Positions 8,158 to 13,463 of a DNA stretch of 13,463 nt are shown here, piece after piece; the first letter of the stretch is position 1; each line of letters begins with the position of its first letter. Both the position numbers and the translations under genes were made by a program. Origin of the DNA: Syntrophaceae bacterium UBA4778. GTDB lineage: Bacteria; Desulfobacterota; Syntrophia; Syntrophales; UBA4778. The stretch covers positions 1 through 13,463 of the forward strand of contig DHHG01000092.1 in assembly GCA_002403175.1 (NCBI GenBank), written 5' to 3'. The notes under the pieces are model-generated. The model saw only the letters and a program-made list of their open reading frames with translations, did not search any database and had not been told where the DNA came from.

Positions 8158-8173
8158 AGGAGGACAGAAATTG
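8158..8173 (+). promoter_or_regulatory. tsf: Ribosome binding site fixing the TTG start of tsf
   Basis: A full AGGAGG (8158-8163) lies 7 nt before TTG (8171-8173). This decides the start of tsf, since the same frame is open through the whole rpsB-tsf spacer. A small stem, GCTC-TTC-GAGC (8141-8151), lies just upstream. Confidence 0.85.
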
Positions 8174-8776
8174 GAAATAACCGCAAAAATGGTAAAAGAT
8201 CTGCGTGAAAAAACGGGCGCCGGCATGATGGATTGCAAAGAAGCTTTGCAGTCATCCGATGGAGATTTTGATAAGGCTATAGAATATCTTAGAAAAAAGG
8301 GTATGTCTGCAGCAACGAAGCGTTCATCAAAGGCTGCCAAAGAGGGTGTGATTGCATCTTATATTCATATGCAGGGGAGGATAGGGGTACTGGTGGAAGT
8401 TAATTGCGAGACTGATTTTGTCGCCAAAACAGATGATTTTAAAAATTTGGCAAAAGATCTCGCAATGCATATCGCGGCCTCGAATCCGACCTATGTTAAA
8501 TCTGATGAAATACCTGAAGACATTCTAGCAAGAGAAAGGGATATCTATCGAAGCCAGATCCTCGCTGAAGGGAAACCTGAGAAAGTTGTAGATAAGATCG
8601 TTGAAGGTAAGCTGAAGAAATATTATGAAGACGTATGTCTTTTGGATCAAAAATTTATCAAGGATACGAATATCACAATCGGAACTCTTCTGAATAATTT
8701 GATCGCAAAAACGGGTGAAAATATCATTATCAGGCGATTTTCCAGATATCAACTCGGTGAGGAATTGAAGAAGTAA
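8171..8776 (+). CDS. tsf: Elongation factor Ts
   Basis: The nucleotide exchange factor that recycles EF-Tu from GDP to GTP in translation elongation; 201 residues. The N-terminal UBA-like domain (about 1-50) has MVKDLREKTGAGMMDCKEAL. The core has NCETDFVAKTDDF, which carries the conserved TDFV segment that contacts EF-Tu. The protein is a short form with one core subdomain, as in Thermus-type EF-Ts, rather than the ~280-residue E. coli form. The start is TTG, read as Met: it gives MEITAKMVK, matching the family N-terminus, and follows a full Shine-Dalgarno site. Another possible start at 8093 would add 26 residues with no family likeness. It follows rpsB by 119 nt. Confidence 0.96.
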   Translation: MEITAKMVKDLREKTGAGMMDCKEALQSSDGDFDKAIEYLRKKGMSAATKRSSKAAKEGVIASYIHMQGRIGVLVEVNCETDFVAKTDDFKNLAKDLAMHIAASNPTYVKSDEIPEDILARERDIYRSQILAEGKPEKVVDKIVEGKLKKYYEDVCLLDQKFIKDTNITIGTLLNNLIAKTGENIIIRRFSRYQLGEELKK

Positions 8777-8782
8777 TATAAA

Positions 8783-8813
8783 TCCATATTGATTCTTTTC
8801 AGGCAGATATGGA
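8783..8813 (+). repeat. Inverted repeat between tsf and pyrH
   Basis: TCCATAT (8783-8789) and ATATGGA (8807-8813) pair perfectly around a 17-nt loop in the 59-nt spacer. There is no T-run, so it is not a classical terminator. It may be a weak processing or pausing hairpin, or chance. Confidence 0.35.
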
Positions 8814-8823
8814 AGTAACTTAA

Positions 8824-10111
<1,288 letters not shown>

Positions 10112-10241
10112 TGGTATTCTGTTGTTTGCTGACTGTATTTGTTATTAATATGACTCTGATTAGGAGAGATTTCTTTATTGCCTGCTAACATTATGCAAGT
10201 AATTATCAATTTTCGTAAAAATAGTTCGGGTCTATGATCGG

Positions 10242-10277
10242 TAAGGGAGTCAAATAAAGACTCCCTTATTTTAATTT
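10242..10277 (+). terminator. Intrinsic terminator after frr
   Basis: A perfect 10-bp stem, TAAGGGAGTC (10242-10251) with GACTCCCTTA (10259-10268), has a 7-nt loop AAATAAA and is followed by TTTTAATTT. It lies 130 nt after frr in the 227-nt frr-uppS gap and marks the end of the translation block. The 10112-10241 stretch before it shows no gene or clear motif. Confidence 0.9.
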
Positions 10278-10291
10278 GTAAAAGCCTTACA

Positions 10292-10320
10292 TTGTGAAAT
10301 TTAAAATATAGTAGGATAAT
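10292..10320 (+). promoter_or_regulatory. Candidate promoter of the uppS-cdsA-dxr-rseP operon
   Basis: TTGTGA (10292-10297), a 17-bp spacer and GATAAT (10315-10320) lie between the frr terminator and uppS in A/T-rich DNA. The boxes match consensus at 4 and 5 of 6 positions. Transcription would start near 10327, giving a very short leader with GGAAAG (10330-10335) as ribosome site. A promoter is expected here because the terminator isolates uppS from upstream genes; these exact boxes are uncertain. Confidence 0.4.
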
Positions 10321-10338
10321 TAATCACGTGGAAAGAGT

Positions 10339-11070
10339 ATGCAAGTTATAGATAAATCCCGACTTCCTGTTCATGTTGCTATCATTATGGATGGCAATGG
10401 ACGGTGGGCACAAAAAAAATCCCTGCAAAGAATAGCCGGACACAGGGCGGGGGTGGACTCTGTCATTGAAATTGTAAAGACAGCTAGTGAAATTGGAATT
10501 AAGTATCTGACCTTGTATGCTTTATCAGTGGAAAACTGGCTTCGGCCGGTTGCAGAAGTTGATTCGCTCATGAGAATACTAGGAGAGTTTCTAAAAAAAG
10601 AACTCAACAGTATGATCGAAAACAATATAAAGCTAAGAACGATCGGCGAAATCAATTCACTGCCCGAAGCAGTGCGTAACACGCTGATTGAAACTATCCA
10701 AACTACCGCCTCGCACAATGGCATGGTGCTCAATCTGGCGTTGAGTTATAGCGGCAGAAATGAAATTCTCAGGGCGGTCCGCTCGATCTTAACTGATTGT
10801 GAACGAGGGAAACTGAATATCGATGAACTTACGACCCAGAAATTTTCCGATTATCTCTATGAGTCCGATTTGCCTGATCCGGACCTTTTGATAAGGACTA
10901 GTGGGGAATGCAGGTTAAGCAACTTTCTTATCTGGCAGACGGCGTATACGGAATTCTATTTTACTGACGTACTATGGCCGGATTTCCGCAAAAATAATTT
11001 TCTAGAAGCGATTGCGGATTACCAAAGGAGGGAAAGACGTTTTGGTTTAATCAGTAATCAGTTGGCATAA
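10339..11070 (+). CDS. uppS: Undecaprenyl diphosphate synthase (cis-prenyltransferase)
   Basis: Adds isopentenyl units in cis to farnesyl diphosphate, making the C55 lipid that, after dephosphorylation, carries peptidoglycan and O-antigen units across the membrane. The 243-residue protein has MDGNGRWA with catalytic Asp18, the helix motif AGHRAGVDSV, LYALSVENWLRP (a variant of the common SxENW.RP segment), and the C-terminal signature DPDLLIRTSGECRLSNFLIWQ followed by YTEFYFTDVLWPDF. Length is normal. The start is the ATG at 10339. It heads the envelope block, with cdsA 15 nt downstream. Confidence 0.97.
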   Translation: MQVIDKSRLPVHVAIIMDGNGRWAQKKSLQRIAGHRAGVDSVIEIVKTASEIGIKYLTLYALSVENWLRPVAEVDSLMRILGEFLKKELNSMIENNIKLRTIGEINSLPEAVRNTLIETIQTTASHNGMVLNLALSYSGRNEILRAVRSILTDCERGKLNIDELTTQKFSDYLYESDLPDPDLLIRTSGECRLSNFLIWQTAYTEFYFTDVLWPDFRKNNFLEAIADYQRRERRFGLISNQLA

Positions 11071-11085
11071 TAAAAAGGAGAGCTG

Positions 11086-11889
11086 ATGCAATTACATGCC
11101 AAGAGGTGGATAACAGCGCTCATAGCGGGACCACTCGTAATTTTATTGATTGCATTCGGATCCGAATTTTATTTTGCATTGTTTATTGCTCTTCTCATTG
11201 CCGCATCAGCTATAGAATATGGTATTATGTCCTTGGGGGTAGAGGCTAAATGGGACATTGCGGTAGGTATTCTCATTTCGCAGTTGATCGTGTGGAGTTC
11301 CTTTTCAGGGGGATTTCAGCACTTAACAGGGGCAGTAAGCGCATCTCTTATTATCTGCATGATTTACTCTCTTTTCAGAAACAGTAACAGTACGATCGAT
11401 ATATCACCCCTTGCAAAGTTAATTTTGGGTTTTGTTGCCGTTCCTCTCCTATTGACCCATATCATCATGATAAGGAGTATTTCCGGCTATCATTGGATTT
11501 TCCTCCTGTTTATTATAGCCGTTTCAGGTGATGTAGCTGCCTTTTATATCGGAAGGAATTTCGGGAGAAGAAAGCTGATGCCCGCAATCAGTCCTGGCAA
11601 AACCCGTGAAGGTGCTATTGCCTCCATCATTGGAAGCCTTTTGGGAGCAATTATTTATAAGATGTTTCTCATGACAGATATATCTTTTTTTCATATAATT
11701 ATTTTGGGTTCTCTTACCAATATACTGGGGCAATTGGGCGATCTGAGTGAATCGATGATTAAGAGATCCGGCGGAATGAAGGATTCAGGAATTCTGTTTC
11801 CGGGTCATGGAGGAGTATTGGACAGAATGGATTTCTTTCTATTTTCTACTCCTTTTGTTTTTTACTATAAATCGTTCGTGATTGGATGA
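11086..11889 (+). CDS. cdsA: Phosphatidate cytidylyltransferase (CDP-diglyceride synthase)
   Basis: An integral membrane enzyme that makes CDP-diacylglycerol from phosphatidic acid and CTP, the branch point for bacterial phospholipids. The 267-residue protein is mostly hydrophobic with several membrane segments. It ends with the full CDP-diglyceride synthase signature at about residues 223-249 (SMIKRSGGMKDSGILFPGHG, then GVLDRMD). The upstream GKTREGAIASIIGS segment is also typical. The ATG follows AAGGAG (11075-11080). Its stop overlaps the dxr start in ATGA (11886-11889), a sign of coupled translation. Confidence 0.97.
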   Translation: MQLHAKRWITALIAGPLVILLIAFGSEFYFALFIALLIAASAIEYGIMSLGVEAKWDIAVGILISQLIVWSSFSGGFQHLTGAVSASLIICMIYSLFRNSNSTIDISPLAKLILGFVAVPLLLTHIIMIRSISGYHWIFLLFIIAVSGDVAAFYIGRNFGRRKLMPAISPGKTREGAIASIIGSLLGAIIYKMFLMTDISFFHIIILGSLTNILGQLGDLSESMIKRSGGMKDSGILFPGHGGVLDRMDFFLFSTPFVFYYKSFVIG

Positions 11890-13061
11890 AGAAACGCGTA
11901 TCTATACTAGGATCTACCGGATCAATCGGGATTAGTTCGCTTGACGTCATATCCAGAAATCCATCTGATTTCGAAGTCACATGTTTGGCAGCCGGGAAGA
12001 ATATCGATTTGTTAAATGATCAAATCGACAGGTTCCATCCTCATGTCGTATCCGTGTTGGAGGAGGATGATGCACTGCGCCTTAAAGACATACGAGGAAA
12101 GTGCAAAAATATTTCCGTTTTGTGGGGATTGGATGGATATCTTGAAATAGCGAAGCATTCATCCACCCAGATGGTTATCTCGGCAATGGTTGGGGCTGCC
12201 GGTCTTCTTCCAACTTGGGAGGCCATACGATCGGGAAAGGATATTGCTCTGGCGAATAAGGAAACCCTTGTTACAGCCGGAAAACTCATAAAGGAAAAAG
12301 CCAGGGAGTGCGGTTCTAAGATCCTGCCGATAGACAGCGAACACAGCGCGATTTTTCAATGTCTGGAAGGGCATCGCATTGAATTTCTGAAACGAATCAT
12401 CTTGACTGCTTCAGGCGGACCCTTTCTACATCTTCCTAAAGAGGATTTCAGAAATATACAAGTGAACGATGCGCTTAACCATCCCAACTGGAAGATGGGA
12501 AAGAAAATAACAATCGATTCTGCATCCATGATGAACAAGGGCCTTGAAGTAATCGAGGCAAAATGGCTTTTCGGAGTGGATCTCGAACAAATTGAAATCA
12601 TTGTTCACCCCCAAAGTATCATCCATTCAATGGTGGAATATATTGACGGCTCGATCATTGCACAAATGGGCATTCCAGATATGAGGGTACCGATTGCCTA
12701 TGCATTGTATTATCCTGAGCGAGGTCGTATGCCTGCCTGCCGGTTAGAATTGACTGAGTGTAGTGATCTGCAATTTGTGAAACCGGATTTTGATAAATTC
12801 CCCAACATCCGCTTGGCTTACGAAGCCGGCAGAAAAGGTGGTATTATGCCGGCTGTTTTAAATGCCGCAAATGAAGTTGCCGTGGACAAGTTTATTAAAG
12901 GAGAAATTGCGTTCACTGATATTTCTCTGCTGGTAGATCAAACAATGAAGGCAATGAGAAATAGAGAGCCCCTGACGATCGATGAGATTCTTGAATCGGA
13001 TCGATCAGCCAGGGACATAGCAAATAAAATAGGACAGGGGATCGGCCATGTTCGACACTAA
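11886..13061 (+). CDS. dxr: 1-deoxy-D-xylulose 5-phosphate reductoisomerase
   Basis: Converts DXP to 2-C-methyl-D-erythritol 4-phosphate with NADPH and a divalent metal, the committed step of the MEP isoprenoid pathway. The 391-residue protein has the NADPH-binding loop GSTGSIG (9-15), the metal/substrate segment DSEHSA (Asp150, Glu152, the same numbers as E. coli), and NHPNWKMGKKITIDSASMMN then KGLEVIEAKWLF, with the metal-binding glutamates at about 221 and 224. PQSIIHSMVEY is also typical. It overlaps cdsA by 4 nt and rseP by 14 nt. Its product pathway supplies the isopentenyl units used by UppS in the same operon. Confidence 0.98.
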   Translation: MKKRVSILGSTGSIGISSLDVISRNPSDFEVTCLAAGKNIDLLNDQIDRFHPHVVSVLEEDDALRLKDIRGKCKNISVLWGLDGYLEIAKHSSTQMVISAMVGAAGLLPTWEAIRSGKDIALANKETLVTAGKLIKEKARECGSKILPIDSEHSAIFQCLEGHRIEFLKRIILTASGGPFLHLPKEDFRNIQVNDALNHPNWKMGKKITIDSASMMNKGLEVIEAKWLFGVDLEQIEIIVHPQSIIHSMVEYIDGSIIAQMGIPDMRVPIAYALYYPERGRMPACRLELTECSDLQFVKPDFDKFPNIRLAYEAGRKGGIMPAVLNAANEVAVDKFIKGEIAFTDISLLVDQTMKAMRNREPLTIDEILESDRSARDIANKIGQGIGHVRH

Positions 13062-13463
13062 TTTATTCTATACTCTTTCGGGCTTTATCTTGCTGTTGGT
13101 AGTTCTGATCTTTGTGCATGAACTTGGACATTTTTTGGTCGCCAAAATTTCCGGTGTCGGTGTTTTGAAATTCTCGCTCGGTTTCGGACCAAAATTGATT
13201 GGTCGAAAATACGGTGAAACAGAATATATTATTTCCGCCATTCCTTTGGGAGGATATGTCAAACTTCTCGGTGAATCTGAAAACGATGAGATTTCGGTGG
13301 AAGATGAATCGAGATCTTTTTTGAAGCAGTCGGCATCAAAGCGCATGTGCATTGTTGCTGCGGGGCCTCTCTTTAATTTCCTCTTCGCTATCGTAGCATT
13401 CACGTTTGTTTACATGATTGGCGTTCCGGTTATGACCGCAGAGATCGGAAGCATTCAGAAAGG
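13048..13463 (+). CDS. rseP: RIP metalloprotease RseP / site-2 protease family (3' end missing)
   Basis: The start of an intramembrane zinc protease that, in proteobacteria, cleaves the anti-sigma factor RseA during envelope stress and clears remnant signal peptides. The 138 complete codons begin MFDTNLFYTLSGFIL. The first membrane helix contains the HELGH zinc site (His24, Glu25, His28), followed by the SLGFGPKLIGRKYGETEY and IPLGGYVKLLGE segments and AAGPLFNFLFAIVAF, the next membrane helix. The expected PDZ domain and second catalytic motif lie beyond the window. The ATG is inside the end of dxr (14-nt overlap), preceded by a weak AGGACAGGGG region. The family is certain; the target in this organism is inferred. 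Confidence 0.95.
   Translation, partial: MFDTNLFYTLSGFILLLVVLIFVHELGHFLVAKISGVGVLKFSLGFGPKLIGRKYGETEYIISAIPLGGYVKLLGESENDEISVEDESRSFLKQSASKRMCIVAAGPLFNFLFAIVAFTFVYMIGVPVMTAEIGSIQK

Noticed and set aside
8048..8170. N-terminal extension of EF-Ts through the rpsB-tsf spacer
   Set aside because: The frame is open, but the extra residues resemble no EF-Ts N-terminus, and AGGAGG points to TTG 8171.

Overview
This window is a stretch of ordinary bacterial chromosome with every gene on the + strand. It runs from the 3' part of a biotin-dependent carboxyltransferase gene to the 5' part of rseP. The order secA-argJ-rpsB-tsf-pyrH-frr-uppS-cdsA-dxr-rseP, base composition estimated by eye in the low 40s % GC, and a neighbouring rubredoxin suggest an anaerobic Gram-negative bacterium. 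The best guess is a deltaproteobacterium (Desulfobacterota). This is inferred from gene content and remembered synteny, not from a search. No mobile element, CRISPR array, tRNA, rRNA or phage-like gene was seen.

Layout: (1) 1-1088, C-terminal part of a pyruvate carboxylase subunit B-like protein ending in a biotinyl domain. (2) 1132-2119, mutM (8-oxoguanine repair), then a 51-residue rubredoxin. (3) 2248-3132, a membrane-anchored M23 peptidase with its own good promoter candidate, closed by an intrinsic terminator at 3165-3192. (4) 3254-7015, secA and argJ. (5) 7236-10111, the translation block rpsB-tsf-pyrH-frr, led by a 220-nt untranslated region with a hairpin and ended by a strong terminator at 10242-10277. 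(6) 10339-13463, the envelope/isoprenoid block uppS-cdsA-dxr-rseP, whose later genes overlap.

How the genes work together: the translation block supplies ribosomal protein S2, EF-Ts, UMP kinase and ribosome recycling factor. In the envelope block, Dxr feeds the MEP pathway, whose C5 units UppS turns into undecaprenyl diphosphate, the carrier for cell-wall synthesis. CdsA makes CDP-diacylglycerol for phospholipids, and RseP is the intramembrane protease of the envelope-stress pathway. SecA drives protein export, and the M23 protein probably acts on peptidoglycan outside the inner membrane.

Several true starts lie inside longer open frames. They were chosen from Shine-Dalgarno sites and family N-termini: rubredoxin 1964, M23 protein 2248, secA 3254, rpsB 7236, tsf 8171 (a TTG start) and frr 9557. 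I found no convincing new biological system here. The observations most worth checking are regulatory: a secA promoter that appears to be nested in the preceding gene's terminator, an 8-bp inverted repeat in the secA leader, and a structured, repeat-containing leader before rpsB.
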